Part shown: piece by piece, positions 1 through 12,366 of the stretch
How the letters are laid out: every line of letters begins with the position of its first letter
How positions within the stretch are numbered: the first letter of the stretch is position 1
DNA from: Seiridium cupressi
Taxonomy: Eukaryota > Ascomycota > Sordariomycetes > Amphisphaeriales > Sporocadaceae
DNA length: 64,000 bases
Assembly: GCA_036674765.1 (NCBI GenBank)
Contig: JARVKI010000062.1
Location: 186,001 to 250,000 of the forward strand
Reading direction: 5' to 3'
Notes under the pieces: model-generated
Told to the model about the DNA's origin: nothing
What the model saw: only the letters and a program-made list of their open reading frames with translations
Databases searched by the model: none
Made by a program: the position numbers and the translations under genes

Positions 1-775
1 CTAGTCAAATCCCTTCAGAAATAAACAAAATTCATGGGTCTGATTCAAGCCAAGAAAGCCAGCTCCGAATTTTGTGGACCGTCTCACTCGATAATATGAT
101 CGCATTGATCTCAGGAGCTAAGAAATAATGTTGGATAAGGCCCACCTTCCTGTCTGTCAGACTTCGCAGCCACCTCTATAGAAAGGCTCCAATATACGAA
201 CAGGGTTTTTTCACGTCGGTCCTAAGGAAATTGATCCCACAGCATGTCCTATAGAGTGTCTTTGCGAGAAATCTGATCCCTGTGGCTAGGCCTAGATTCT
301 GAGATCATAGAGATTTTGGTGATGCATCCTGATTGATGTTGCAACGTAGTATCCTATCCACATCTTCTATTGAGATGGATTACGCTTCCTTCGATTTTTC
401 TTTCCTTGTCCTCAACGACTACAACTGTCAAGGGATCGGAATGTATGCTGCTAGGCCATATAATTGTGGTACCGTTCGGGTGTCGTACGCCAATTATTCT
501 TCGTGGAGTAGGAACATATCCGGTGACGTATCGCTATGTTGGCGATGCTTACATTCGAGGAGTAGCACTAAATTGTATGATGGGCGACTGAGAGCTACCG
601 GAGTCAAAGGAAATCGCGTGAAGGGTTTATTCCGATTTGAATGGGAGTTTATTTCAAGGCAAGTATAGTATCAAGATTCTCGAATGTTATATTTACACGT
701 GAAGAATGTTTGCATGAGTTGGCAAGCGGAACAGTCGAGCAGAGTCCTAGCAAGGTCGAGAGCGTGCGTGTCGCA
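1..775. other. Intergenic, no gene seen
   Basis: Short open frames on both strands here have no recognisable domain, no consistent splice signals and no clear start context. I see no supported gene. The stretch leads into the nested palindrome that lies upstream of the Zn2Cys6 regulator. Confidence 0.5.
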
Positions 776-878
776 GCTGACCAGGGGTCAAAGAAAGGTG
801 ACCAGGGGTCAAACGGGCTCGCGCCACAACGCGCCACACCATTTGACCCCTGGTCAGCGACTTTGACCCCTGATCAGC
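776..878. repeat. Nested inverted repeat (two direct plus two inverted copies of TGACCAGGGGTCAAA)
   Basis: TGACCAGGGGTCAAA occurs twice in direct orientation (within 776-793 and at 799-813). It then occurs twice in reverse complement (842-856 and within 861-878, the last with one mismatch, TGATCA for TGGTCA). The outer pair can form an 18-bp arm and the inner pair a 15-bp arm around a CG-rich centre at 814-841. It lies about 165 bp upstream of the regulator's start. It could be a cruciform, a clustered binding site or a small foldback element. The arrangement is visible directly; the role is unknown. Confidence 0.8.
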
Positions 879-1041
879 GTACATAGTACACAATCGTTGG
901 TGGAGAGTGGAGATCGAGCCTGACCCGATAGCCGTCCGCTTATCGGTAGCGATAGGACCATCTGCCCGACAGTCAACGGCGGGGATAAGCATTCACTCCG
1001 GTGGGGGAACATCAATACCGCAGGTGAATAAGTCATCTCAC

Positions 1042-2738
1042 ATGGGAGATAACATGGCAGATCGCGTTCGAAGTCAATCACGAACTCGCAGTGGCTGCAA
1101 AAAGTGCCGAGGTGAGTAGCCTTTATTGAGCTTGACTTGATTACTAATGGGACTTGTAGAGCGACGGGTCAAATGCCCAGAACAGCGTCTAAAGTGCCGT
1201 CACTGCGAACGACTTGGGTTCGAATGCCGCTACCAGATCCATCTGAGCTGGCAACCTGTTGATGTCATTAGCAATCCAAGGAGAGATACTAGTCGAAGAC
1301 AATCACATAGGGAGTCTGTTCCCGTCAAGTCCTGGATGTTCTTGAATACAGCGCTGGACGATTTCGACCTAGACGCGCAGTCCACCGCGCAAAGACCGAA
1401 TGAGATATCATGTCTTTCAATTTCTCCCAAGCCTTGGGTGGCATTTCCTCTAATTTACAATCAAACACCGCAATATTCATGCACCGACAATATTCCTATT
1501 CCTCGCCATATATCATCAACGTTCATCAGTTCGGATGAGGGCCATCTCTGGACTTACTTCGATGAATGCATCACCCCTCAGTGCGTCTTCAACCCAGCTT
1601 TTAATCCGTACCGGGATATCATCCTCCGAATTGCTGCAAATTCACTAGATGGCCCGCTATTGCATTGCGTACTCGCCGTGGCCGCCAACCAGTTGTACAG
1701 TATAGGTCTCACCCGGTACAAGTCGGTCATGTGGATGCATCGAGCAAAGGCCCTGGAACTATTGCGATCAAGAGTGGAGGATGCCGTCGGCGGGTTAGAC
1801 GCTCTATCATATGATCACATTCGGGACGGCCAGATCATAGCATCCACTTTGATGCTATGCTTCTTTGAGGTACGTGTCGTCGTCTACAGATGGAACTCGA
1901 TGCTAAAGAGTTGCGGCAACAGATTCTGCAGGACTGTTCTAATTCATGGCGCATCCACATACAGTTCGCACTGAATTGTTTGTCGTCAACGCCCTTGCAG
2001 GTTAGCCGGGCCTCGTCAGAGCAGCAGTTGCTTCACCATTTTGCTTTATCGTACATCCACTCACACAACGTGCTTGCCGAAACGGCGGGAACAGAAGCAG
2101 GCCCGCAAAGCTCGGCCAGCGACTTCTGCGCGTCTGCCGACCACCCAACAATTCTTGCGTTGACAGGTTGCTCGAAGAAGCTATTCAGTGCCATATCAGA
2201 AATCAACCGGCTGGGTTCACTGAAAGTGTTGGCCAGACAGGGAAAGAGTGGCCATGCCGTTGAAATTGAACGCGATCGGAACAGTGTTGAACGTGACTTG
2301 CACCTACAAGAGCAGACATGCACCTATTTGGAGGACTCGTTCGAATCCGAGATGGCCACCGTGACAGAGGTGAAGCGACTTGCAGCTCTCTTATACCTGT
2401 ACGGGCGGGTCGACGGAGCCAGTCCACATAAGAGCCACATGATGAGATTGACGTCTGAGATTCTCTCCTTAAGTCCAAAAATCTCCCTACGCACAAATAC
2501 CCTTCTTTGGCCTCTATTTATTGTATCAGTTCTTGGAATACGACCGGAATGTGACGCAGACAAGACTCTAGTTTTGGCAAGATTAGCTGCTCTGCAGCAG
2601 ACAAGACAGCTAGGTAACGTGAAGAAGGCTAGAAATATCATCGAAGACGTTTGGAAGGCAAGGGAGCTACGACCTTCCAAATCCGTCAAAGGTTGGAAAA
2701 TACTCCAAGGTCGGAACCAGGCCATCAGTCTTGCGTGA
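1042..2738 (+). CDS. Zn(II)2Cys6 fungal transcription factor
   Basis: Nuclear DNA-binding regulator. Splicing out 1112-1159 and 1870-1931 gives 528 aa. The N-terminus carries a perfect C-x2-C-x6-C-x6-C-x2-C-x6-C zinc cluster at residues 19-46 (GCKKC, VKC, LKCRHC, FEC). The first intron splits this cluster, as is common in the class. The middle shows the fungal-specific TF domain pattern (LMLCFFE joined to DCSNSW across intron 2). ATG 1054 is an alternative start in the same frame. The gene points towards the 3' end of the MFS transporter and lies 3 kb from the oxoprolinase, so a role as their local regulator is plausible but only inferred from position. The effector is unknown. Confidence 0.85.
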
Positions 2739-2979
2739 CTGGTACTAGCCCCGCCCACTCATCGTCAACACGTGCAAAGTTATCATTGGGAAATCCTCGA
2801 ATTGTACCTCGAGCAAAGCCTTATACAGCCTAGGAATGTGTGAAGAGATAAAGCTCCACCAAGTACGAATAGCAAAAAAACCATATATTCTCTAAGACCT
2901 AATGCGCACTGCTCGGACTATCTACCACTATCAAGACTTATAAAGCAACTCATAACTCATCAGTCGATTTACAGTGACT

Positions 2980-4795
2980 TTACGTCGTATACCGGAAATC
3001 CTTCTGCTTCCGGTCGGTGATATCAACGAAACCTTCCACAGTGCCCGTATGAACTGCCGTTGGCTTGCCGTATTTGCGGTCCCTACGTTTGTTTTCAAAT
3101 GTAGCGACTGCCCAATAGGCGAACAGGATGACCATGGAGATACAGTAGCACACCAGCATCGTAACAACGCCAGAAGTGTACTTGGGTGCTTGATCCGACC
3201 GAAAGGTCTGCGGTCCAATGAGATTGCCTGCAGCATAACCGACTGTGACAAGACTGCGAAAATTGTTTAGCCTGCAAAATCGGGATTGGTGTTAGTCTTT
3301 AAGGATGTGGACTTACCTGTATGCAATTGATTTCTTGGTATGACCAGCGACGTTCGCCTGAGGGAGAGAGATTCCGATAACGTAGGGAGCTAGGCGAAAT
3401 AAGCGGACTGATTTCCGGTCAAGGAGAACGTGATACTTACGCCAGTAAAAGTACATGAAATACAGGCCCACCATTTGGCCCGGAATGTTCGCTTTCGGCA
3501 GGCCATACACCAGCGCAGTTCCTAGAATTGGAAGCAAAAGCGCCATTGAAGCGACGAGCGTTCGTCTGTTGTGCCATTTTGCAGCGATGTAGCTGAATAC
3601 CCAGGCCCCACCCGTCGCCACGATGCCGAATGGCATGGTCAATAGACTAGACTCGAGAGACCCGAAACCGAGGTCGTTGATAATGATGCTTCCAAATGTC
3701 TGGAGACCTCCGTTTGGGATGTTGATGATGATGTTGAAGAGGAACACCAGCCAGATCTTGACGTCGGTGAGCGCCTCCCACACCTGATTCCATTTCCATA
3801 CCTTGTTGTATATTCCGGTTCTGTTGTCGGCTAGACGCTGCACGGCGTGAAACTTCTGCTCTTTTGATAGAAAGCGCGCATTCATGGGACTATCTGGAAG
3901 CATGAATAACAGGGCTATCGAGTACAGGATATTGATTGAGCCAGTCATGATGTACAGGTACTGCCATTTGAAGAGGGGGGCCGATTCGGGGATTTTGCCA
4001 ACGACCCAAGCGAAGAACCCGTTGAACACCGACGAAAAATATGCAAATATGACTTGATACTCGTCAATTGACCGCAAATTGTTCTCGGGTCATACCTACT
4101 TACTCGCATTTCTTGGAGGTTGCTCGCTCTTCTTGTAGAACGACGCGACAATCATAGTCAGGGATGGAGTGATGGCAGCCTCGAGAAACCCTAACCAGAA
4201 ACGAAGAGCCATGAAACCAGACCATGAGCTGCAGGAGGCATAGCAGATGGTCAGTATTGACCACATAATTGATGCAGTACATAGTAGTCTAGCGGGAGGG
4301 ATGCGTTGAACCAAATAGGACGCGGGCACGAGCCCGATTAGAGTCTGCACTCGTCAGCATCAACTACGTCAGCCTGAATGACAGGAATATCACCAACCCC
4401 AAGGGGTAGAATACTTCCGAGCCAGCTGTACTCTTGCCCGACCATGTAGTTGTCAGTCTGGAACCCATACAACGAGGCGGTACCAATCTGGACCTTGTCG
4501 ACAGCTCCGAGGGTTGCGGCAAAAAGCAGCTAGATTGTCCCAAGTTATTTCTAGAACAAAGATCACAGTAGAACTCGGCACGCACCATAGGAATCATCCA
4601 TGCATCGATTTTCTTGACAATCTCCTTCTCTTTCTCGGGGGTCATTGAGCCATATTCCTCGGTATTGGCCAGATATTTTGCAGCCTCGTCGAGAGCCGTG
4701 TCGTCTGCCGTCTTAAGGGTTTCTCCTTCAGCAGCCGAAGTAACGGGCTGGATAGGATTATCCATCTTCCAGTCCTTTGAATTGGTTTTGGCCAT
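2980..4795 (-). CDS. MFS transporter, DAL5/allantoate permease type (anion:cation symporter family)
   Basis: Plasma-membrane importer of organic anions or small nitrogen compounds. Six exons (introns 4530-4585, about 4345-4397, 4053-4103, 3390-3440, 3254-3316) give 513 aa. Family blocks appear in order: cytosolic N-terminus ending KKIDAWMIPM, then LLFAATLGAVDKVQIG, an MFS loop-2-like block FMALRFWLGFLEA, then FYKKSEQPPRNA, VVGKIPESAPLFKWQYLY, NVAGHTKKS and GNLIGPQTF. The second AG of intron 5 was chosen because it restores the SLVTVGYAAGNLIGP block. Position 4345-4397 has one alternative donor/acceptor pair. The start at 4795 could also be ATG 4765. It is divergent from the 5-oxoprolinase gene across a 774-bp shared promoter, which suggests that it imports the oxoprolinase substrate (inference). 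Confidence 0.88.
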
Positions 4796-5569
4796 TGCGT
4801 ACTTTGTTGGTACTAGGTGTGTCACTGATCGAGCGTGATGACTTGGTACCCTTCTCGCCGCGAGGTGAAGTTGAGACAAGACAACACAAAGCAGGCTGCC
4901 AATTCTGCCGAGCCTCCTCCATGTAAATATACATGACGCGAGTCGTCGAACAAGATTGGAAGCATCTTATCAGTCCCAGACCCAGTGCTGCCAAGTCTCC
5001 TAATCGTCACCCCAGCCTGATCCACAAAACATCCACACAGGGTGGAGAGTTCGGTTCCCGGATACGCGCAGAACTTGGGGGAGGCCCGGGGTTTCACGAC
5101 AGATAGGAGTCTCATCATGGGGGACATTAACAACCGCGACAGAAGCTCGCATGACTTTGGACAGAGAGGTGCGATAGGAATTCATGGATGGTAATTGGAG
5201 AGTGTGTATGCGGGGCTGATTGCTCCACAGTCTCGAGGAAGCTCGAAGCGACGTGCATCAAATTAGCGTAACGCGCTAGGCACCTTGGACCGTACGATCT
5301 GCATTTAGCATTGCCGCGAAAGATCGTGACCCACTGCAGTTCCAGCAAGTCCCGCGATAAGGAAACAGTATGGAGGCAGCTCGGCACGACCTGATTGTTA
5401 ATGGTGGTGCTATCAGCTGCTGCTGTCTATCAAATCTGATCGGCCGAAACGTCTCGCGGTCCCCGACACCGGTTACTACATGATATAACTGCTGTGAGTC
5501 TTCCGTGCGTACAATGATAAACTCCAACAGCTGTGGCACGCCTAAGAGAGCGTGCACCTCAGATTTCCA
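4796..5569. promoter_or_regulatory. Shared divergent promoter region between MFS transporter and oxoprolinase
   Basis: This 774-bp stretch separates two divergently transcribed genes and has no convincing coding frame. Co-regulation from it is inferred from geometry. I did not recognise a specific binding site. Confidence 0.45.
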
Positions 5570-8500
5570 ATGGCTATAGGCAAGCGGACACCAGTCGTTG
5601 AACCCAAAAGCGTAAAATTCGCCATTGGTATGGCATGCCCCTTGATCCCCCTAAATTGGGTACATACTGACAGGCTGAAGATCGTGGTGGGACGTTCACT
5701 GATGTATGGGCATCTATACCGGGCCAGGATGACATTGTGATCAAGCTTTTGTCGGTTGACCCTAGCAACTACGACGATGCGCCATCAGAGGGAATTAGGC
5801 GGGTCCTAGAGCTGGTCTCGGGGAACCCCATCTCTCGACATACGCCTATTCCCAAGGATCTCATTCACTCCATTCGCATGGGCACCACAGTGGCCACCAA
5901 CGGTAAGCGCTACCCAATTGAGAGTCACCTGCACTGGCCTAATTGTAATTCAGCACTTCTGGAAAGAAAAGGGACCAGGCATGCATTCGTGGTTAACCAA
6001 GGATTCCGTGATCTGCTGGATATAAGCTACCAAGCCCGCCCCAAGCTCTTTGAGCTCGGTATTCGCAAGCCAGAGCTTCTCTACGACGAAGTAGTCGAGA
6101 TATCCGAGCGGATCACTGTGGAACAATTTGACGAAGATGTCAACAAGGCCACCAAGCCGTTGCTGGAGATTCCCGGAGAGCTGGTCAAGGGAAGCACTGG
6201 CGACATGCTGCGCATCATCCGGCCGTTGGACGAGGCGGAGGTACGTCAAAACCTCACGGTCGTCAAGGAGAAAGGCATTGAGACGCTAGCAATCTGCCTT
6301 GCTCATTCCTACTTGTACCCAGCCCACGAGGACCGCGTGGCCGAGATAGCCCGTGAAATGGGATTTGGCCACGTATCAACGTCTTCGTCCGTCGGGTCCA
6401 ACATGATAAAGATGATCTCGCGCGGCAGCTCCGCATCCGCCGATGCCTACTTGACTCCCGAGATCGTGCGATACGTCGCAGGTTTTGCTCAGGGGTTTGC
6501 GGATGGCAATCTCGATGGCGTGTCCTGCGAGTTCATGCAAAGTGACGGCGGCTTGGTGAACCATAAGGCTTTCAGTGGTCTCAAAGGCATCCTGAGTGGG
6601 CCAGCTGGTGGGTTGGCTGAAACCGCGAACTTTCCTACGCCATGCTGACTATAGCCCAGGTGGTGTGGTCGGCTATGCCCGCACCTCGTATGATGGGAAG
6701 GCACCTGTGGTAGGATTCGATAGTAAGACACCCTTAGATGAGAAGATACAAGTACGTATAGCTAACCCGTTCCAGTGGGCGGCACGTCAACGGACGTGAG
6801 CCGTTACGGTGGTGCATTTGAGCACGTATTTGAGACCACCACGGCTGGAGTATCGATACAATCCCCCCAGCTCGACATAAACACAGTTGCCGCTGGTGGT
6901 GGTTCAATGCTGTTCTGGCGAGATGGCCTCTTCAAGGTCGGGCCCGAGGTAAGTTCAGCGTAGCCACTAATATATGGGGGATTACGCTGACACAGACCAG
7001 AGTGCCGGTGCACACCCCGGTCCAGCGTCTTATCGTAAGGGTGGACCATTAACGGTGACGGACGCCAATCTATTGTAAGTCTATCCAAACACACCATCAT
7101 GCCCCTTTTGACACTCGGCAGCCTTGGCCGATTGGTCCCCGAATATTTCCCCGCCATCTTCGGCCCCAACGAAGATCTTCCTCTCGATGCAAACGTCGTG
7201 ATACAGAAATTTGGAGATCTCACAGCGCAAATCAATCGTGACACCGGTCGTAACATGAAGCCTATAGAGGTGGCCCATGGTTTCATTGATGTGGCCAACG
7301 AGTCCATGTGCCGGCCGATTCGTGCACTTACAGAAGCTCGAGGCTTCGAGACTGGACAACATAGCCTTGCCACCTTCGGTGGTGCTGGCGGTCAACACGC
7401 ATGCGAGATTGCTCAGAAGCTGGGAATCCAGAGAATCGTCATCCATAAGTACTCGAGTATTCTCTCGGCGTACGGAATGGCTCTGGCCGAGGTCGTTCAG
7501 GAAGCTCAAGAGCCCAGCTCTGAAGTGCTCTCGGCAGAGTCGCTACCAAGACTCGTAACGAGAATCGAGAATTTGCGAGCAAAGGTAACTGACGGATTTA
7601 TCAGTCAAGGCATCCAGAGCAGTTCGATTCAGCATGAATGCTTCTTAAATCTCCGCTACCAAGGCACGGAGACCAATTTTATGATTTCCTCTCCTGCCGA
7701 TGGAGGATGGAGATCAGCATTCGAGCGAGAGCACCAGAGAGATCTATCTTTTATATTCCCTAAAGATCGAAAAGTGCTCGTTGATGATGTTCGCGTTAGA
7801 GGCGTTGGTAAGAGCGGTGAAGTCAGCCAGGGCAATGAGCAACTTGTATCAGATCTGAAGCTCGCATCATTTACCGAGACAGAAGGCAACGGAGACAGAA
7901 TCGTACGTCCATATTGTATTTTTCGAAGAAGGAACTCTCCTAACCTTTCACAGATTTCTGCTTATTTTCCAAATGGAGGCTTGCAGCCCACTAAGGTATT
8001 CCGGTTGGGCACTCTCGTCTCAGGCAGTATCGTAACCGGACCAGCCATCATCATCGACAGCACGCAGACCATCGTGGTCATCCCCGCTGCCCAAGCGCGC
8101 ATCCTCAACTCTCACGTTGTGATTGACATCCCCAGTGAGAAGACGGAGCAAGATCAGGCGGAAAATCAGCTGGTTGTGGATCCAATCAAACTCAGTATCT
8201 TTGGTCACCGGTTTATGAGCATCGCCGAGCAAATGGGCCGAACTCTCCAGAAAACAAGCCTGTCACTTAACATCAAGGAACGACTTGACTTTTCCTGTGC
8301 CATATTCAGCCCCGACGGCGAGTTGGTTGCCAATGCACCGTGAGTAATCCTTATTTGGTGCCAGCGGTGATACCTTTACTAGCTTACTGATATTTCTAGA
8401 CACGTGCCTGTTCACCTGGGAAGCATGAGTTATGCAGTCAAGTACCAGCACAGACTTCACGAAGGTAACCTACGCCCTGGTGATGTTCTGGTGTCAAATC

Positions 8501-10086
8501 ACCCAGAATCCGGTGGCACGCATCTTCCAGGCATGTGGACCGTGAACTTTTTTTTATCCAGGCTATCATGATAACCATCCTTCTCCAGATATTACTGTCA
8601 TTACGCCTGTATTTGATATGGATGGTAAGACCATATGCTTTTACACCGCTTCTAGAGGCCACCATCTTGACATTGGTGGGTACCGGGGTAACTCTATGCC
8701 ACCGTGAGTGATACTCCATTGCCTTCCACTAGACTGGCTCTGCTGACAAGTCGTAGTGACTCAACGGAGCTGTGGCAGGAGGGAGCGGCCATCAAATCAT
8801 TCTTCCTCGTACGGGACAATCACTTTGACGAGGAGGGTATTGTTAAGATCCTACTCGAACCCGGAAAATACCCCAACTGCAGCGGGTCTCGGCGGCTTGG
8901 TGACAACCTGTCCGATCTGAAGGCACAGGTAGCAGCCAATGCCAAGGGCAGCAACCTCATCAATGCACTTATGGATGATTACGGGAAATTCACGGTTCAC
9001 CTTTACATGCGCAAGATCCAGGAAAACGCCGAGGTTGCGGTACGTGGTTACCTCCGCTCGGCCTACAAGAGGTTCGGTTCCAGACCGCTAAAGGCAAAGG
9101 AGTATCTCGACAACGGCTCCATGATGCAGGTGACCATCACGATCGACGAGACCGGTTTTGGCACTTTTGATTTTACGGGGACGTCCTGCGAGATGCTTTC
9201 GAACATGAACGCACCACCCGCTATCACATACTCGGCGCTTATTTATACTCTCCGTCTCCTAATTGGCTCCGATATTCCGCTCAACCAAGGGTGCCTGGCG
9301 CCCACAAAGGTTATCCTGCCCAACAACTGCTTCTTGAACCCCAGCTCTGGACCAGCTGTGTGCTGCGGCAACACACTTACGTCGCAGCGGCTGGTAGACC
9401 TGTTCCTGAAGGCCTTCCAGGCAGCCGCTGGCAGTCAAGGCTGCATGAACTGTTTTGGGTTCTTTGGCAATTGCATCTCCGAGAGCGGTGAGGTCGAGCC
9501 CGGTTTTGGGTTTGGCTATGGCGAGACAATCTGCGGCGGCGAGGGTGCCGGTCCTACCTGGCATGGCGCGAGCGCTGTCCAGATCCACATGACCAACACG
9601 CGGACGACAGACATCGAGATTATCGAGAAGAGGTACCCCGTAGTACTACGTGAGTTCTCCATTCGAAAAGGCAGTGGCGGCCGTGGCAAGTTCGATGGCG
9701 GCTGCGGAATCATTCGCGATTGGGACTGTCGCCACCCATTGACGTTTGGCCTCATCACCGAACGCCGCGTCCATCAGCCCTGCGGCATGTTTGGCGGTGA
9801 GAACGGAGAGTCTGGGGCCAATTACTGGGTACAAAAGACTGAAGAAGGTGACGAGAGGTGGATCAACATTGGCAGCAGGGGTCAGGTCGACATGAAGAAG
9901 GGAGACCGGTGCGTTATACACACGCCAGGCGGAGGGGGCTGGGGTCTTGCCGAAGATGCGGAGAGGGGCCTGGTGGAGCCTCTGGAGGCGAAGCCTCCGA
10001 ATGGATTAGAAAACAATAACGTTCCGTATCCCAGAGCGACCGGGAGTTTTCATGCTTATGCATCTACTCAGGAGGCATCTTCATAG
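5570..10086 (+). CDS. 5-oxoprolinase / hydantoinase (HyuA-HyuB fusion)
   Basis: ATP-dependent opening of 5-oxo-L-proline to glutamate, or of a related hydantoin-type ring; cytosolic. Eleven exons (introns 5628-5680, 5903-5953, 6608-6659, 6723-6775, 6949-7000, 7075-7121, 7903-7953, 8340-8399, 8531-8588, 8704-8756) give one frame of 1328 aa, the usual length for eukaryotic oxoprolinases. The HyuA half starts with [13 protein letters not shown] (residues about 18-30) and contains GTTVATNALLERKG, SGPAGG and [15 protein letters not shown] (about 333). The HyuB half begins near residue 755 ([20 protein letters not shown]) and shows [30 protein letters not shown] and a C-terminal HTPGGGGWG. Intron 8531-8588 begins with GC; without it the [15 protein letters not shown] joint is lost. 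Intron 7903-7953 is in frame and could be retained. Substrate between oxoproline and hydantoins cannot be settled from sequence. Confidence 0.92.
8531..8588 (+). other. Probable GC-AG intron in the oxoprolinase gene
   Basis: The exon ends CTTCCAG and is followed by GCATGTGG; the acceptor is CTCCAG before ATATTACTG. Removing these 58 nt joins the conserved HyuB block GGTHLP to DITVITPVF in frame. No GT donor within the neighbourhood gives the correct phase. It is a minor-class but canonical-machinery intron; a sequencing or frameshift problem is the alternative. Confidence 0.7.
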
Positions 10087-11172
10087 TTAACAGCGACATA
10101 TACGGCTACGATCATGAATGATAGCCATGGCATTATAGTGCCTCTGATGTGTCAGTATGTATTGGAATCGATTGGACTGCTGCTCCATCGTTCAGTCTAT
10201 TAATCAGCTTTATCAGCCCCATGACCTTAAACCTGATGTACGCCGAGGGCAACTGAGCAACAGTCGGCTCGAGCTCCAAAAGTCCGTCTAAACACTCGCT
10301 CATGAATACCCGCTCACACGGGTCTCAATATAACACGCCTTTTCGTTAGCATTCTTGCTAAACAAAGTAGAACTACCGAGGTTAAGTGCCTATGTGTATA
10401 TCAATGCTATCATACGTGAAGCGTGACCATGTTGCCCTTTCCATCATCCCACCCAGGCTTTCATATGGGCACGCTCCTCTGAGTATCGCTGGCCGTCCCA
10501 TTGAGACTAGGCTGAGTTAGGACCCAGGTAGCAAGGCTGCACTGAGCAATTGAGTTGTATTTTGAACATTGATTATGATGCCCAAAACCCCTATATGCAG
10601 TGCATCAGCCAAGCAGCCAGTAGAACCCTAAGACGCAATGGCTGAGCTCTCTCCTAAGGCAACAATATCTCCCGCCATAAGTCACGCATCATAAACTACA
10701 GACTCTACAACATGAAATCATTGTTCTCGACTTCCCAATCTGAGAGTGACACGGGCAGGATTGCTAGATTTTACACCAGCGGGCCAAAAGTCCCACAGAT
10801 CCTACTCTAGACTCATAGACTGTGGATTCACTCGATTCACTGCCGCTCAATGCATTGGCATTGACAGTGGCTCAGCAATCGTTTGTTGGTGTCGCACTCC
10901 ACAGCAGCGGCTACCGATGATTTGGTTGAAGATGCGAGAGCCGAAGCGGCCGCCGCGTGAATCAATCACCCCGAATGGAACCTTTACTTCGGCTTTCGGA
11001 GACATAAGAGCAGTCAATTAACGCCGGATCAATGTTGAGCCGCCGCGACATGCGAGCTTCGTTACGTATTTTCCACAGTTGGAAGGATGCCTACAACATA
11101 GCAGATTAGATAAAGGCTGATTCTTATCTCTTTTCTTTCTTGTGTCTATTGCGAGGAAGCCAGGTTTCGGAA
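10087..11172. other. Intergenic, no gene supported
   Basis: This is the 1.1-kb gap between the oxoprolinase and the SDR. One frame at 10746-11021 is open, but its translation has no recognisable domain and no splice or start support. The last part presumably holds the SDR promoter; I recognise no element in it. Confidence 0.5.
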
Positions 11173-12366
11173 ATGACGACTACTGGAACAATTGTCCTTA
11201 CTGGGGCCAACGGCGGCCTTGGCAGCGCTATTGTATCACGCATTATAGCCGATCCACTACTAGCACAAAACTACCACGCTCTTTATGCTGTCCGCAGTGA
11301 GAAGAGCGCCGAAAATGTCCAAGAGGCTCTGCAGAAACCTGGATCCAATGGCCATACTCATGATCTCATCTCGATAGACCTCAGCAGCCTTTCCAGTGTT
11401 CGTACGGCAGCCACCGAGATCAACCGTCGAGTCGAGTCTGGCGAAATCCCGCCTATACGTGCGCTTATTCTGAATGCCGGCTGGCAGGAATACACCACGC
11501 AAACAATCACCGACGATGAATTTGACATGGCCTTCCAAGTGAATTACCTCGGCCACTTTCTTCTGACTCTTCTCCTACTGCAGAGTTTTGACAAGAAGAA
11601 TGGAAGGATTGTTGTGCTAGGCAGTTGGTCTCATGAGTATTGAGCCTTCCCGATTAAATGAGACTCGGATGATGGTTAATTCAATTCCCATAGTACTGCT
11701 GACCCCAGAAACACGAGTGGCCCGGTAGGCAAGTCGTATACAAGACATGGGTACAAGACTATCTTCACCCGCGATCCGTGGAATGGGGAAAGAATCGCCA
11801 AGGGAAAATGGTCCACTCCTGAGGAGCACCCCGACGACATCGAAGCTGGATTCAGGAGGTACGGAGCTTCCAAGCTGTGCGAAGTCATCATGATGTAAGT
11901 GGTTCTATCTTGGGCATCCTGGCGCGGCGCGGGTCTGGGATTCAATTACTTACAGCCGCGTAGGCGAGAACTTGCCCGTCGTATCTCGAAAGACTCCTCG
12001 CTGTCACAGGTGTCAGTCCTTGGTGTTGACCCCGGAGCGATGCCTTCTAGCCTTGGCGAACGCGGAAATCTTCAACTCAGGATAATCTTTAAAGTCGTCA
12101 TGCCGTTGATGAACCCTTTAGCCAGTATCTTCAGTCCAAATGGAATCCTACGGACGACTAGTAAGTCGGCCGGTGACGTCATAAATGCGTCTTTTGATGT
12201 TAAAACTTTGGGCGAGAAGCCGAATGGCGTATACTTGGATGGTACCAATATTGGTGACGTTGGTTTTGAGGCAAAGGATGGTGAGAACTGTGGGAGGTTA
12301 TGGAAAGAGAGCCTGGTTTGGGCGGACATAAAGAGTGGTGATACTGTTCCGGAGGATTGCCAATAG
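11173..12366 (+). CDS. Short-chain dehydrogenase/reductase (SDR)
   Basis: NAD(P)-dependent oxidoreductase, 355 aa from three exons (introns 11637-11693 and 11895-11963). The Rossmann motif TGANGGLG lies at residues about 9-16. NAG appears as LILNAGW, and the catalytic YxxxK as RRYGASKLC. The last acceptor was placed at 11963 (GCGTAG) because it gives the family joint VIMMRELARRIS. It resembles the retinol-dehydrogenase/TIC32-like classical SDRs of fungi, with a long insert between the NAG strand and the catalytic tyrosine (GKSYTRHGYKTIFTRDP...). The substrate is unknown. No neighbouring gene forms an obvious pathway with it. Confidence 0.85.

Noticed and set aside
1870..1931. Frameshift in the Zn2Cys6 gene
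   Set aside because: The frame change is fully explained by a 62-nt intron that joins CFFE to DCSNSW, the expected family pattern.
7903..7953. Reading these 17 codons as oxoprolinase coding sequence
   Set aside because: The frame is open, but GTACGT donor, CCTAACC branch and CACAG acceptor are typical and the insert breaks the family alignment; treated as an intron.
10746..11021. 91-codon plus-strand frame
   Set aside because: No domain, no start context and no exon partners; lies in a plain intergenic gap.
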